Source of the DNA: Chryseobacterium taeanense
Lineage (GTDB): Bacteria > Bacteroidota > Bacteroidia > Flavobacteriales > Weeksellaceae
Direction of reading: 5' to 3'
Assembly (NCBI RefSeq): GCF_900099685.1
Contig: NZ_FNDW01000010.1
Span: 96,733-160,732, forward strand
Length of the DNA stretch: 64,000 nucleotides
Part shown: positions 1-9,671 of the stretch, in pieces
Layout: every line of letters begins with the position of its first letter
How positions within the stretch are numbered: the first letter of the stretch is position 1
The notes under the pieces: model-generated
The model's input: only the letters and a program-made list of their open reading frames with translations
What the model was told of the DNA's origin: nothing
The model's database searches: none
Position numbers and translations under genes: made by a program

Positions 1-319
1 TTATCTGCTTGATATCAAAAAGAATAATTCTCACACTCATGCTCTAAAACTCTACTATTCCCGAAATCAAGCCTATTCTCAGGTCAAAATGTAGTATAAG
101 TTTTATAGCTTGTAGTTTTAATTGAACCCTAACGTCGTAATAATTGTACAATTTTATTTTAACAATTAAAATATCTTTATCACATGGTAATGACATATGC
201 ATTTTTGGTACCTAGTTATACTAATAATTGATAATGTAGGGATTGGAATAATTGTAAAATCACCATAACAACACCCGGAAGGGTAAAGAATCAAACTGAG
301 CCATAAACAATATATTGAC
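1..319. other. Gene-free AT-rich stretch at the window edge
   Basis: No credible gene is seen here. Minus-strand reading frames at the left edge close within about a dozen codons. A minus-strand frame covering 166-447 has no family resemblance and overlaps the start of the plus-strand secreted protein. Confidence 0.5.
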
Positions 320-862
320 ATGAAAGTTAAAACATTAGTACTGAGCAGGCATACCTTTCGCAATCTAACGAGGGTGCTTTTGCTTATACTATGGTTTAGC
401 AGTTTAATGGTTAAAGCACAGATATTTTCGGAAGAACGGTTTAACATATATGTCAGTGACGGCGCTTTTATTTACTCTGCTGAACTGTCCGAGAATGCTG
501 GGCTAAAACAAGCTTCTGTTTCAGATAAGCATAAAGAGAGTAGCAGCCATTTCAGGAAAAAGAAAGTGAAAGAACAGGCCTGTCACTTTAGAAAGGGTAA
601 CTCTAAAACTTTGGCTTATAGCTACCGATCCAACCACCCGAAAAGGCATACCTGGGGTATTTCCGGCAGTAACCGTTGGATGGGTATATTATGCCACAAC
701 AAGATTTCAGGGTATGGGATTCTTGTTGCTCCGTTTTTTTATGATCTGTTGCTCCTGCTGGCAATGATGCTTTTTCTATGGTCTTTCTACAACAGCTTAT
801 CTTTAAATAAAATCTGCATATTCTTTTGTTGTCGTCCGCCACCCGGTAAATACATTGTTTAA
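320..862 (+). CDS. Hypothetical secreted or membrane protein
   Basis: I do not recognise a family. The 180-residue frame opens with a basic segment followed by a hydrophobic stretch (about residues 17-30) ending VKAQ, which looks like a signal peptide. The middle (about 65-115) is rich in Lys, Arg and His. A second hydrophobic segment around 128-152 (VAPFFYDLLLLLAMMLF) would be a membrane helix, and the tail is Cys-rich. It lies about 195 bp upstream of a secreted VGIGT-repeat protein on the same strand, and small exported proteins often sit beside such surface genes. The ATG at 320 is the natural start because the signal sequence follows directly. It could still be a chance frame. Confidence 0.45.
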   Translation: MKVKTLVLSRHTFRNLTRVLLLILWFSSLMVKAQIFSEERFNIYVSDGAFIYSAELSENAGLKQASVSDKHKESSSHFRKKKVKEQACHFRKGNSKTLAYSYRSNHPKRHTWGISGSNRWMGILCHNKISGYGILVAPFFYDLLLLLAMMLFLWSFYNSLSLNKICIFFCCRPPPGKYIV

Positions 863-1057
863 TATTAGAGCGGGGATAGTAATCCATAAAAATATATTAC
901 ATAAAACCTGCTTACGAATAACAGATTCATTTGAATGAATTTCATTAAGGACGTTCTTTTTGTAGAAGTCTTTATTGTATTTTGAATATATGCTAAAAAC
1001 TGATATCATTTATCAAGAAGTGATAAATGCTTACATTAAACCAACTAATTTTTAAAC

Positions 1058-3166
1058 ATGAAAAATATACTTACAATCGTGGTTATGCTAATAAGTATGA
1101 CTATATATGCTCAAGTGGGGATTAATAACACTTCCCCGAAATCAACCCTCGACATTACTGCCAAAACCAGCGATGGCAGCAAACCCGAAGGATTGATTAT
1201 CCCAAAATTATCCGGTGATAATATCCATACTGCAACAGCCAACGCCGTCTATGGAGCGGCACAGAAAGGACTTATTGTTTATGCCTCTTCAGCTGATACC
1301 AATCCTACCGGGGCAACGGCTAATATTACCGCTGCTGGATATTATTATTTTGATGGCGGTGCATGGCAAAGAATATTGGAAACTTCTTCAGGAGATAGCA
1401 CCAATGATGCCTGGGTAAATGATACGACTAACTCAATGGTAAAACTTGGAGCAAAAGCGGATGGTACAACAAGAGCTGTAGGAACCGATTTTGTAGTAAA
1501 AGACGATGGAAAGGTAGGTATCGGAACAAATACACCTACAACTAATTTAGACGTAATAGGTTCTGAAATTCGTCTTCGGGGTGGCGATAATCCTGTGTTG
1601 CGTATACACTCAGCAGCTAACGAAGTGAATAAAGGGGGAAGCATAGAATTTAATGAAAACGGTACCAATTGGGGAATGCGGATACGACATTCCACTGGAT
1701 CAGACACCAGTACTACTGAAGGAATGATTATAGAGAGTAAAATTTCCGGTGTTTATTCTCCTATTCTCACTTTGGATGAGACGAGTAAATATGTCGGAAT
1801 AGGAACAACAACTCCCAAAGCTGCTTTACATCTGCTGAACTCTGCCCGTTTCGAATTGCCACATCGAATGAAAGACAGAGTTTTAAAAACCAGCTCTGAT
1901 AATGGTGACTTGTATTGGGCCCCTTCAAATACCAATTATGGTGCAGGAGCATCAACGACTATTACTAGTCTTGCGAATGGAGCGAGTGCAACCTATACGT
2001 TTGCAAATACAAAAGGAATGGTTAGGATCGCCACGGCTATTAGTTTTTGTGGAAGATACTGGCAAAAAGACTTTGATTTTGATACAACTAATAGTACCAT
2101 AGCGTTTATTACAGGTTCCGGCGTAGGAAATCCCGATGGCGGCGGTTCTGAAACAATGACTTCTAATTCATCCTATAATCTTACCGGGTCTATGATTCTT
2201 TGTGCAGATAGCAGTTATCCCGGGCTACCTGCTACCATTACTATATCAGGAAATACATTAACTATAACAAATAATTCAAATGTGGCAAGGAATTATTATA
2301 TAACTGAATTTCCCTATTTATCCCCGATGATAAATCTGTACACGGAAAACGGAAGTTTGAGTTCCAACAGAACGGTGAATTTGGCAGCCAATACACTTGC
2401 ATTTAATAGTTCTGCAACTACAGGAACCAGCCATTTTTCGGTGGATGGTAGTACTTTTTCGGTAGATGCGGTGAATAATAGGGTGGGTATAGGAACCATA
2501 GCGACAGTTCCAAAAGCTAATCTTCATGTATCATCACCCGCCGGACAATCGACTCCAATTGCTGCTTTTTCTATCGTCAATTGTGGTTCGGGATGTAGTC
2601 AGGGTACAGCAAAAAATATTGTCCTTAATAATATACATACTAACAATAGCCTCTTTGCCTCTATTGATTTTGTTCCAGGGGGAGATCCAACAGATCCGTC
2701 CGGTGCTTCGATACAAGGAATTGACAGAGACTTTACCAACAACTATGCAGGACTTTCATTCTTTACAAGAAATGCAACAGATTATGATTCCAGAATGGTG
2801 ATAAAGTCTTCCGGTAATGTGGGGATTGGAACTTCTGCCCCTGCTACGACTTTAACCGTAAACGGTATTATCTCTAGTGGGGTGCAAAATATTTCAACAG
2901 CAGGAACAGCCGTAAATAGAACAGTTGTTTCAGCAACCACAAATTTTGTACTCCCTTCAGCAGTTACCAATCCCGGAGCAATAATATTTACCAGGAATAT
3001 TAATACATCCGGTTCAATTACTGTAACCACTGCAGGAGGAAATATTTTTAATGGGGGTAGTACGGTAGCCGCTACCAGTTATACTATGAATGCGACCGAT
3101 CAGACAAAAACGATCTTATGGATTAGTGATGGTATAAACTGGACAGCCATGACGAGTAATTTTTAA
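1058..3166 (+). CDS. Secreted VGIGT-repeat, tail-fibre-like surface protein
   Basis: This 702-residue exported protein has a clean signal peptide (residues 1-19, ending IYAQ). The opening VGINNTSPKSTLDITA is the usual head of Bacteroidota tail-fibre-like proteins. Variants of the motif VGIGTxxPxxxLxV recur near residues 153, 247, 475 and 589, each introducing a new low-complexity beta-rich segment. The Ser/Thr/Asn/Gly-rich composition fits a trimeric beta-helical fibre exposed at the cell surface. The last 90 residues form a distinct Thr-rich beta domain ending TAMTSNF. I see neither a T9SS sorting signal nor an S74 chaperone domain, so anchoring is unclear. Adhesion or matrix binding is inference. 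A strong terminator follows the gene. Confidence 0.8.
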   Translation: MKNILTIVVMLISMTIYAQVGINNTSPKSTLDITAKTSDGSKPEGLIIPKLSGDNIHTATANAVYGAAQKGLIVYASSADTNPTGATANITAAGYYYFDGGAWQRILETSSGDSTNDAWVNDTTNSMVKLGAKADGTTRAVGTDFVVKDDGKVGIGTNTPTTNLDVIGSEIRLRGGDNPVLRIHSAANEVNKGGSIEFNENGTNWGMRIRHSTGSDTSTTEGMIIESKISGVYSPILTLDETSKYVGIGTTTPKAALHLLNSARFELPHRMKDRVLKTSSDNGDLYWAPSNTNYGAGASTTITSLANGASATYTFANTKGMVRIATAISFCGRYWQKDFDFDTTNSTIAFITGSGVGNPDGGGSETMTSNSSYNLTGSMILCADSSYPGLPATITISGNTLTITNNSNVARNYYITEFPYLSPMINLYTENGSLSSNRTVNLAANTLAFNSSATTGTSHFSVDGSTFSVDAVNNRVGIGTIATVPKANLHVSSPAGQSTPIAAFSIVNCGSGCSQGTAKNIVLNNIHTNNSLFASIDFVPGGDPTDPSGASIQGIDRDFTNNYAGLSFFTRNATDYDSRMVIKSSGNVGIGTSAPATTLTVNGIISSGVQNISTAGTAVNRTVVSATTNFVLPSAVTNPGAIIFTRNINTSGSITVTTAGGNIFNGGSTVAATSYTMNATDQTKTILWISDGINWTAMTSNF

Positions 3167-3232
3167 CTAAGTATCCCCCGCTGGCAAGACGCTCGCGTCA
3201 GCAATCGGACAACAACTAAATTAATGAATCCT

Positions 3233-3272
3233 AATCCTCATAGGTTTCTAAAACCTATGAGGATTTAATAAC
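3233..3272 (+). terminator. Intrinsic terminator-like hairpin after the fibre-like gene
   Basis: A perfect 15-bp stem (3233-3247 pairing with 3251-3265) closes a 3-nt loop about 65 bp after the stop codon, followed by an AT-rich tail. It separates the fibre-like gene from the downstream HU-like gene. Confidence 0.75.
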
Positions 3273-3303
3273 AAATTTAAAAATCATTTAAAAACCACTA
3301 ATA

Positions 3304-4038
3304 ATGTCAAACATCTTACACAAAATCAAAGCATATCTCTACGATAACGTTTTAACCAAAGACAATCTCAATGATTTCACGGCACGCACGGTGAGCGAGC
3401 GAAGTCTTAATGTCCGGCAGATTTGTAAGGCTTCGGTATCCCGTGGCGGTGCAGATATCTCTGCTTCTGCGATGGAACACGCCACCGAACTCTTTCTTAA
3501 AGAAATGGCCTATCAGCTTTGCGATGGCTTTTCTATTAATACAGGCTACTTTACCGCAAGCACCACTATTCGCGGGGTATTCGATAGTCCCTCCGAGATT
3601 TTTAATAAAGACAAGCACAGCATTATTTTCAAGTTCAATCAGGGAGAAAAGTTGAGAGCAGAGATTCCCAATATTGAGGTAGAAATCCTGGGTGTAGCAG
3701 AATCCTCCGCAGTGATCTTGCAGGTAACGGATATGAAGAGTGGTTCCGTGAATGACCTTCTTACGCCCGGCAGGAACCTGAAGATTATGGGGCATAAGAT
3801 CAAAGTTGCAGGAGATGATCCTTCGGCAGGGATCTATTTTGTAGATGTTGCGACACAGAGCAGGACTAAAGTAGAGCAAAGTGATATTGTGACCAATAAT
3901 CCTTCGGAGGTTATCGTGTTGATTCCCGAATTACCCGCAGGAACTTATAACATAGAAGTGGTGACGCAATACAGCAGCGGGGCTTTATTAAAAGACCCCA
4001 GAGCCGCTATTCTCGATAAAATACTGACGGTAGCATAG
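3304..4038 (+). CDS. HU-like N-terminus with DUF4469/Ig-like C-terminal domain
   Basis: The first ~120 residues (FTARTVSERSLNVRQICKAS, then CDGFSINTGYFTASTTIRGVF) match the HU/IHF-like domain seen in Bacteroidota DUF4469 proteins, where the DNA-binding arm region is degenerate. Residues about 135-244 are beta-rich, with LTPGRNLKIMGHKIKVAGDDP and a closing TYNIEVVTQYSSG...LLKDPR, typical of the DUF4469 Ig-like fold. At 244 aa the length is usual for the family. No signal peptide is visible, so it should be cytoplasmic. Its role is unknown: DNA binding is suggested by the fold only. It is a single-gene unit isolated by a terminator upstream and repeats downstream. Confidence 0.8.
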   Translation: MSNILHKIKAYLYDNVLTKDNLNDFTARTVSERSLNVRQICKASVSRGGADISASAMEHATELFLKEMAYQLCDGFSINTGYFTASTTIRGVFDSPSEIFNKDKHSIIFKFNQGEKLRAEIPNIEVEILGVAESSAVILQVTDMKSGSVNDLLTPGRNLKIMGHKIKVAGDDPSAGIYFVDVATQSRTKVEQSDIVTNNPSEVIVLIPELPAGTYNIEVVTQYSSGALLKDPRAAILDKILTVA

Positions 4039-4053
4039 ATTTTAAGACTCTAT

Positions 4054-4168
4054 TTTCCGAGAGGTGCTTTCGTCGCCCGACAAAAGGGGCTCTCATCGGG
4101 CGAGATAAGAAGGTTATCTCGAGCGTGATAAGGTGTTCTCATCGGTCGATGAGAACATCTCTCGGAAA
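4054..4168. repeat. Nested inverted-repeat element
   Basis: A roughly 115-bp block is closed by outer arms TTTCCGAGAG (4054) and CTCTCGGAAA (4159). Inside are at least two more hairpins: GAGATAA/TTATCTC (about 4102-4120) and a perfect 10-bp stem GTTCTCATCG/CGATGAGAAC (4135-4156). The word CTCATCGG occurs twice. It begins about 15 bp after the DUF4469 stop codon, so it may act as a terminator or be a folded mobile repeat. Confidence 0.6.
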
Positions 4169-4370
4169 TTTATAGCCTTTTAACAGGATAATTTTAATAT
4201 AAGAACCCTCCGGCTTTGTGAGTAAAGTAATCGTTTCATGGTATTATCGATCTCTTTACAGAACAGGCCGGAGTTTTGGCTTCGGCTTCGGTCAGCTAAC
4301 TTTTTTGGGAGAGTGTTTTAGAGAGAGTTCGAGTGTTGAAAACGGTACAAATATTCCCCTCGATGGAGGG

Positions 4371-4890
4371 GTGGCGAAAATTCAGAATGAATTTTTGACG
4401 GGGTGGTTCTAATAAGATTTTTATAACATACCACCGTTATAACCACTCCGATTGTCATCCTGTAGGGATCTAAGCACGGATCTTTCCATGCTGACTCTAA
4501 GAGCTTTGCCGAGATTCCTACAGAATGACAAAGTGAGTGATGAGGGTTTGATGGTTTTAGAGTGTGAGCGCTGGAGAGTTGAATACGTCACAAAAATTCC
4601 CTTCCGTGGAAGGTGGCAAAATTCAGAATGAATTTTTGACGGGGTGGTTCTAATAAGATTTTTATAACATACCACCGTTATAACCACTCCGATTGTCATC
4701 CCGTAGGGATCTAAGCACGAATCTTTCCATGCTGACTTTATGAGCTTTGCCGAGATTCCTACGACAAAATGAGTGGTGAGGGTTTGATGGTTTTAGAGTG
4801 TGAGCGCTGGAGAGTTGAATACGTCACAAAAGTTCTTCTTGGTGGAGGGTGGCGAAAATTCAGAATGAATTTTTGATGGGGTGGTTGAAG
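4371..4890. repeat. Tandem repeat of ~240-bp units (two full, one partial)
   Basis: The phrase beginning GTGGCGAAAATTCAGAATGA recurs at 4371, 4613 (one base shorter) and 4850, giving periods of about 242 and 237 bp. Between the copies the full interval is well conserved, with a few substitutions and a short deletion in the second unit (around 4761). The third copy breaks off near 4890. No coding frame is maintained in a recognisable protein, so this is non-coding interspersed DNA. A decayed relative (AATTCAGA...TTTTTAACGGGGTGGGT) sits at about 24892-24920. Confidence 0.75.
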
Positions 4891-5162
4891 AAGGCTTCCT
4901 GTACAATTAGATTTATAATTAAGAGAAATCAGCCTTTCTAGAATAGCAGGGAAATTAAAAACTATCAACCAAAACTAATCCTGAATAAAATATACAACTG
5001 ATATTTTATATTCTACTGTCACATAAGTACACCGCTGAAACTAATGATGGGGTTTAAAAAAAGCTGTCGGACGGGGTAGAATCTATTCTAAAAAAGGCTG
5101 TTGTGAGGAGAAACTGCTTACAGTACTCCCCTAAAATTATTGGATAGTGTAAGCTGCATAAG

Positions 5163-5486
5163 TTAGTATGAAAATGTTTTGCGCCATCTGCTCACCGTGT
5201 TTCTGCTGAGGCTGAAATCTTTTGATACCTGTACATTGCTAAGCTTATTCTTTTTCTGATATTCAAGAATTTTAATAATAGAATTCTGATCGTAGTTTTT
5301 GTGCCTGCGGTTATTGATTTCGGTTTCAGTATTTGTTCCGAAAATGATCTCATTAAGCTTTAGAACATCAATGGCCGTAATTTCACTTTTGTTGAGAAGA
5401 TAAGAGCATGCTTCATATTTGTCAGGATATTTTCTGTTGATGATATCCTCATAGATTTTTTTGTAGTTAGGTATTGATCTTTCCAT
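5163..5486 (-). CDS. Small helix-turn-helix protein
   Basis: This 107-residue protein ends with a clear HTH of the transposase/MerR-like kind (about residues 68-105: QNSIIKILEYQKKNKLSNVQ, then SKDFSLSRNTVSRWRKTF). The N-terminal part (IPNYKKIYEDIINRKYPDKY) is a conserved acidic/aromatic helix pair. Nothing suggests a catalytic transposase domain, so it is either a stand-alone DNA-binding regulator or the leftover first ORF of a transposon. Its start overlaps the end of the upstream 74-codon gene by 20 bp, so the two are co-translated. Function unknown. Confidence 0.75.
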   Translation of the reverse strand: MERSIPNYKKIYEDIINRKYPDKYEACSYLLNKSEITAIDVLKLNEIIFGTNTETEINNRRHKNYDQNSIIKILEYQKKNKLSNVQVSKDFSLSRNTVSRWRKTFSY

Positions 5487-5691
5487 AATGTTTTTTTATA
5501 TTAATTCCGGTTACCACGCCTTCTGTAAAATACAGGATCAGGGTTGTCTTTCTGAAAAAAAATGTAATGGCAATTTCGTAATACCAGATGTCAGAGGGGT
5601 AATAATTATACTCAAGCCCCAGCTCTCCGGAAATTTCCTTTTTGGTTTTTCCCAGAAGAAACTTATAACGAAGCTTTAGTTTCTTACTCAT
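5467..5691 (-). CDS. Small hypothetical protein, partner of the HTH gene
   Basis: This 74-residue protein opens MSKKLKLRYKFLLGKTKKEI and continues with a Tyr-rich hydrophobic beta segment (YYPSDIWYYEIAITFFFRKT) and a basic tail. There is no signal peptide or clear transmembrane helix. It is the first gene of a two-gene unit overlapping the HTH gene by 20 bp. The pairing suggests a joint function such as a regulator with a small effector or antidote, but this is inference and I recognise no family. Confidence 0.65.
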   Translation of the reverse strand: MSKKLKLRYKFLLGKTKKEISGELGLEYNYYPSDIWYYEIAITFFFRKTTLILYFTEGVVTGINIKKHYGKINT

Positions 5692-6710
5692 TACGATATC
5701 TGATTTTTTATTATTTATTACTTTTTCAGATTTTAGTATGCCATAATATGATCTGTTTTGTTTATTTTGTTTTTTGCATTACCGGCTTTTTAAAGTATTG
5801 CAGAGAATATTTTCTGCAATATGTTTTATACACTTCTCCCTATAAAAACTTGGTTTTGAGTTGCGGAAAGGAGCTTTCATAGATGATAGGAAGCCGCCGC
5901 TCCGCAATTAAATGTATTTCACTAATCTTAATGCATATAAAGCTGTCGAAAATTACATACTCAAAACCCTTGTAGTAAAAACACTTTTGGTGTAAAGGGG
6001 TATTTATCGAAACTCATTTTTATCATATTTGTGTCAGGTCTTATGATTGAATTTGTGTTCTCATTTTGGTTCAGAACTGCAGAGAGAAAATCTCTGCAAT
6101 GTCTGAATCCTACTAATCATTATGTGTTTTTAGAATTTTTGTCGCCCCTTATTTGTATATCTTCTCATGAATTTCCTGTCTTAGGTTTGCAGATCGTTTT
6201 ATTTGCGCCTGGTTGAATTTCCTTATGTTGTTTATTGGTAGTTTGCAGTAAGGAAATGGTAAACATCATGCAGTTGCTTTTCAGATCATATAATACTTTC
6301 ATTATATTAAGGATTTTAGCGGTTCTGCTCCGGGATTAGTTATTTTTGTATTACTACAGATCTTTTTATTATTTTTTGATGATCTGCTTCTCATTCTGTT
6401 TTTCCGGATTTAGGATTTATTTTTTTCTCATGATTTGTTTGTTTTTCAGGTTCTAGTTTTATTTTATATCTGTTAAAAGAAAATCGATATCATACTGATA
6501 TTTTTAATTATCAAGTACAATGGTATCGTAAAAAGACGTATTTTTGAGTAAGTTTTAAGGTAATCATTGGTTAAGTTTTATCGTAAGACTACAGGCACAA
6601 AGTTATTTCTATGAAAGTTTACATGATGTAATACTATTTTAAAATTTAATTAGTATTTATACTACACCATGTAGTACTAGTACTACAGAATTTAATTATA
6701 TAAACACAAT
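5692..6710. other. Long gene-free region with hairpins upstream of the histidine kinase
   Basis: About 1 kb without a credible gene. Three hairpins are visible: a near-perfect 24-bp palindrome ATTGCAGA...TCTGCAAT at 5797-5820, TTGCGGA/TCCGCAA at 5861-5907, and TGCAGAGA/TCTCTGCA at 6078-6098. The first and third share the TGCAGA word. A 60-codon plus-strand frame near 6031 has no supporting features. Confidence 0.5.
6671..6686. promoter_or_regulatory. Palindromic operator candidate before the histidine kinase
   Basis: GTAGTACTAGTACTAC is a perfect 16-bp palindrome ending 24 bp before the start codon. It is preceded by CTACA-N3-TGTAG, which overlaps its left edge, and by AATACT/AGTATT arms at 6630-6657. 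A dimeric regulator site is plausible; which regulator binds is unknown. Confidence 0.45.
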
Positions 6711-9671
6711 ATGAAAAACCTTTGGATACTGTTTTTTGTTCTGCTATTCACTATATTCTCTGCACAGGATGATAATTACTATGAAAAATGGTATAATGCT
6801 GACGACAGCAAGCTTCCACAGAATACTGTAAAATCTATTGTAAAAGACAAATACGGTTTTCTCTGGCTTTCTACAGAAAACGGTATTGTGCGTTTTGACG
6901 GGAAAAATTTTATTACCTACGATATACAGCTTCCAAGCATCGAAAACAGAACACTACTGATTGACGGTTGTGTCGAAGATGACTGGCTTTTTACATTCTA
7001 CTTCTACAACCCGGGGACGATTCCCGCTATGATCCATAAAAGGAGTTTCTCCATTGTCGATAAAAAAGATAACACTAATTTACAGGAGCTTAAAAATTAC
7101 GGAGATGAAAATGCTTATAAACTGGTAAGAGATAGCTCTGCGAGTGTAATAAAAGGAAAATTTCATTATTTTCTTAATAAGAACGAAAATTATAGCCTGG
7201 ATAATCATCGTCTTTTCTACAATAAAGGTAAAAAATCACAGTTCATAAAAGTCTTGAAAGGTCATTTTTATGGCAGTTTTTTTATCTTGGGCGATCAGCT
7301 TTTTTATTTCAGAAACAGTTCTGTCGTTGAAAAAATTGATAGAAATGGCTTAATAAAAGAATATAAAACCGGTATCGGTGCCAAAGCAAAAGATTTTGAT
7401 TACTTCATCAATTACCCAAACAAACAACTACTAATAAGAAATAATGGCCGAATATATCTTGTAGAATACATCAACGGTTCTGTAACATGTAACCTGATCT
7501 GTGGCAGTGAAACGCTTAAAGGGCTCTCGGTGACTTGTATGTATTATGATAAGCCTACTAAAACCCTCTTTGTGGGTACTTTCTCTAAAGGGATGCTGAT
7601 GCTCAGGAAAAAATTTATTAAAGCATATAATACTTCTGCCGGAAAAACAATTTTTCATGCCCTCACAGACTACAACGACCGTGAAGTGATAACGGCGGAT
7701 GGAGATATATTCGGTGCTGATGGTTATGAAGGAAGCTTACCTTTTATTAACAATAATACGTATGGTATTGTCAGGCTTGAGAATCCTGGTGAATTTGTCC
7801 TTAAAAGTGAACATCGGATTGATCTCTGGTCTCGGAATAAAAATATTATTCTAAAAAACTTCGGAATTCAATCTTCAGTGTATGCCATTAGCGGTTTACC
7901 GGGTAATAAGGTATGGCTTTCTCTTGATCTTAAAGGAGAAAAACTGATTGGCTATATCATCATCAGAGACAGTAAGATCATAAAAGAGAAATTCTACAAT
8001 ATTAAAGTTTCAGTGAAAGGTATTTCTGAGGTCAGCGATCAGAAAATTCTGCTGGCAACGGAAAAAGGACTTTATCTTTTTGATGAGAATAAAAGAGTCC
8101 GGAAAATGATAATGCCCAATGTGAATTTCAGAAGTATCAATAATAACGGAGATGATCTTTTCTGGGTACAGACTTACGGTAAAGGACTTTATCTTTATAA
8201 CAACGGGAGGTTATATAGTATGCGTCAGAAAAATCCTCTGTTGGCATCGGTTCACAGTGTGATTGATGATGGTTTAGGATATTACTGGCTTTCTTCCAAT
8301 TCTGGACTTTTTCAGGTAAAAAAACAAACGCTTATAGATGCTTATCTAAAGGGTACTCCTGATATTTATATTTATAAATACAGCTTGAAAGATGGGCTTC
8401 TCACCTCTGAATTCAACGGAGGTGCCAATATTAACGGCATCAGAAAGAATGGCTTTGTCGTATTTCCTTCCATGAATGGCCTTATTTATATTAATACTGT
8501 ACAGGCTCTCCCTATTGTTTCAGGCGAAGATTTCTACATTGACCGGGTAAGTATCAACGAAAAGGAAAAAAATATCCGTGATGTTTTAAATCTTGAAAGG
8601 AATTTTGGATATGTAAAAATTTTTGTGGATTATATCGACTTCGGAAACCCCGGGAATGATTATATCGACTATAAAATAGATGATGATAAATGGTTGCCAC
8701 TTCCTGAAAATAGTATTATTAATATCAATTCTCTTACGAATGGCAGACATGAGATTCATGTCAGGAAACTGAATAGCTTTTCATCTGCTTATACATATAA
8801 AACTTTAGAAATAGACGTTCGGCCTGCATTCTGGGAAACGGAAATGTTCAGATTGTTTGTAGTAATTATTATGCTACTTATTTTTTATGTCATTTATAAA
8901 ATGAGAATGGCAAGGATACAAAGAGAGTCAGTCGTTCTTAACATGAGAATCGAAAAGCGTACACAAGAGCTTAAAGATACTATAAAATCTCTTTCTAAAA
9001 CCAGAGAAGAACTTTATGCTCAGCTTTACAGACAAAAGAAGCTTGTAGCGGCTATAAGTCACGATATCAAAAGTCCGTTGAAGTTTATTAATATCAGTGC
9101 GGGAATTCTTCTGGAAAATATACAGGACGATTCTCACGAAAAAAAAACAATACATTCTATCAATGAATCTTCATCTCAGATATTGGAATTTATAGAGTCT
9201 ACTATTAATTATAATAAAATTTTCATTTATGATAATTATCACACGAGAGAAAATATTAAACTTCGCGACTTTATAAATCAGAGGTCAGCAATATTCAAAA
9301 ATACGGCAGCCTTTAAATCTCTTCAAATCCAGAATAACATAGGAGAGAAAGATAAAGTGGTGAGTAATACGGATGTTTTGAGTATCATCATACATAATAT
9401 TCTGGATAATGCCATTAAATATACGGACGAGGGCGCTGTCTATATTTACACCGGTTATAAAGAAAACAAACGCACACTGGTGATTGAAGATACAGGCAGA
9501 GGTATGTCGCAGGAGGAAGTAGAAAAAATCAATGATTCTGAATATTCTCGAGACTCAAGAATGGGTATGAAGATCATTAGAGAAATGCTTCCGCTTATAG
9601 ATGTTTCTATCGAAGTAAGAAGTGTAATGGGTAAAGGGACAAAAGTAATTCTTACTTTTACGACTAATTGA
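6711..9671 (+). CDS. Reg_prop/Y_Y_Y sensor histidine kinase
   Basis: A 986-residue membrane sensor. Residues 1-18 form a signal peptide. Reg_prop propeller blades begin at about 36 (LPQNTVKSIVKDKYGFLWLS) and continue to about 610. A Y_Y_Y domain covers about 627-703, followed by one transmembrane helix at about 713-731, a coiled-coil linker, and HisKA with the phospho-acceptor in SHDIKSPL (H784). The HATPase domain has N-box HNILDNAIKY (about 893) and G-box EDTGRGMS (about 926). The periplasmic propeller should sense a ligand, often a glycan in this family, and signal inward by phosphotransfer. Unlike full hybrid HTCS proteins it has no receiver or AraC domain, so it needs a separate regulator. 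The LuxR-type regulator gene overlapping its 3' end by 8 bp on the other strand is a candidate. Confidence 0.92.
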   Translation: MKNLWILFFVLLFTIFSAQDDNYYEKWYNADDSKLPQNTVKSIVKDKYGFLWLSTENGIVRFDGKNFITYDIQLPSIENRTLLIDGCVEDDWLFTFYFYNPGTIPAMIHKRSFSIVDKKDNTNLQELKNYGDENAYKLVRDSSASVIKGKFHYFLNKNENYSLDNHRLFYNKGKKSQFIKVLKGHFYGSFFILGDQLFYFRNSSVVEKIDRNGLIKEYKTGIGAKAKDFDYFINYPNKQLLIRNNGRIYLVEYINGSVTCNLICGSETLKGLSVTCMYYDKPTKTLFVGTFSKGMLMLRKKFIKAYNTSAGKTIFHALTDYNDREVITADGDIFGADGYEGSLPFINNNTYGIVRLENPGEFVLKSEHRIDLWSRNKNIILKNFGIQSSVYAISGLPGNKVWLSLDLKGEKLIGYIIIRDSKIIKEKFYNIKVSVKGISEVSDQKILLATEKGLYLFDENKRVRKMIMPNVNFRSINNNGDDLFWVQTYGKGLYLYNNGRLYSMRQKNPLLASVHSVIDDGLGYYWLSSNSGLFQVKKQTLIDAYLKGTPDIYIYKYSLKDGLLTSEFNGGANINGIRKNGFVVFPSMNGLIYINTVQALPIVSGEDFYIDRVSINEKEKNIRDVLNLERNFGYVKIFVDYIDFGNPGNDYIDYKIDDDKWLPLPENSIININSLTNGRHEIHVRKLNSFSSAYTYKTLEIDVRPAFWETEMFRLFVVIIMLLIFYVIYKMRMARIQRESVVLNMRIEKRTQELKDTIKSLSKTREELYAQLYRQKKLVAAISHDIKSPLKFINISAGILLENIQDDSHEKKTIHSINESSSQILEFIESTINYNKIFIYDNYHTRENIKLRDFINQRSAIFKNTAAFKSLQIQNNIGEKDKVVSNTDVLSIIIHNILDNAIKYTDEGAVYIYTGYKENKRTLVIEDTGRGMSQEEVEKINDSEYSRDSRMGMKIIREMLPLIDVSIEVRSVMGKGTKVILTFTTN

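Noticed and set aside
166..447. 93-codon minus-strand frame
   Set aside because: It overlaps the signal-peptide start of the plus-strand secreted protein and has no family resemblance or promoter.
4421..4968. Minus-strand frames sharing HSKTIKPS-like peptides
   Set aside because: They are translations of the ~240-bp tandem repeat; the shared peptide follows from the repeat, not from selection on a protein.
6031..6216. 61-codon plus-strand frame
   Set aside because: Its hydrophobic composition follows from the T-rich sequence; it overlaps a hairpin and has no family match.
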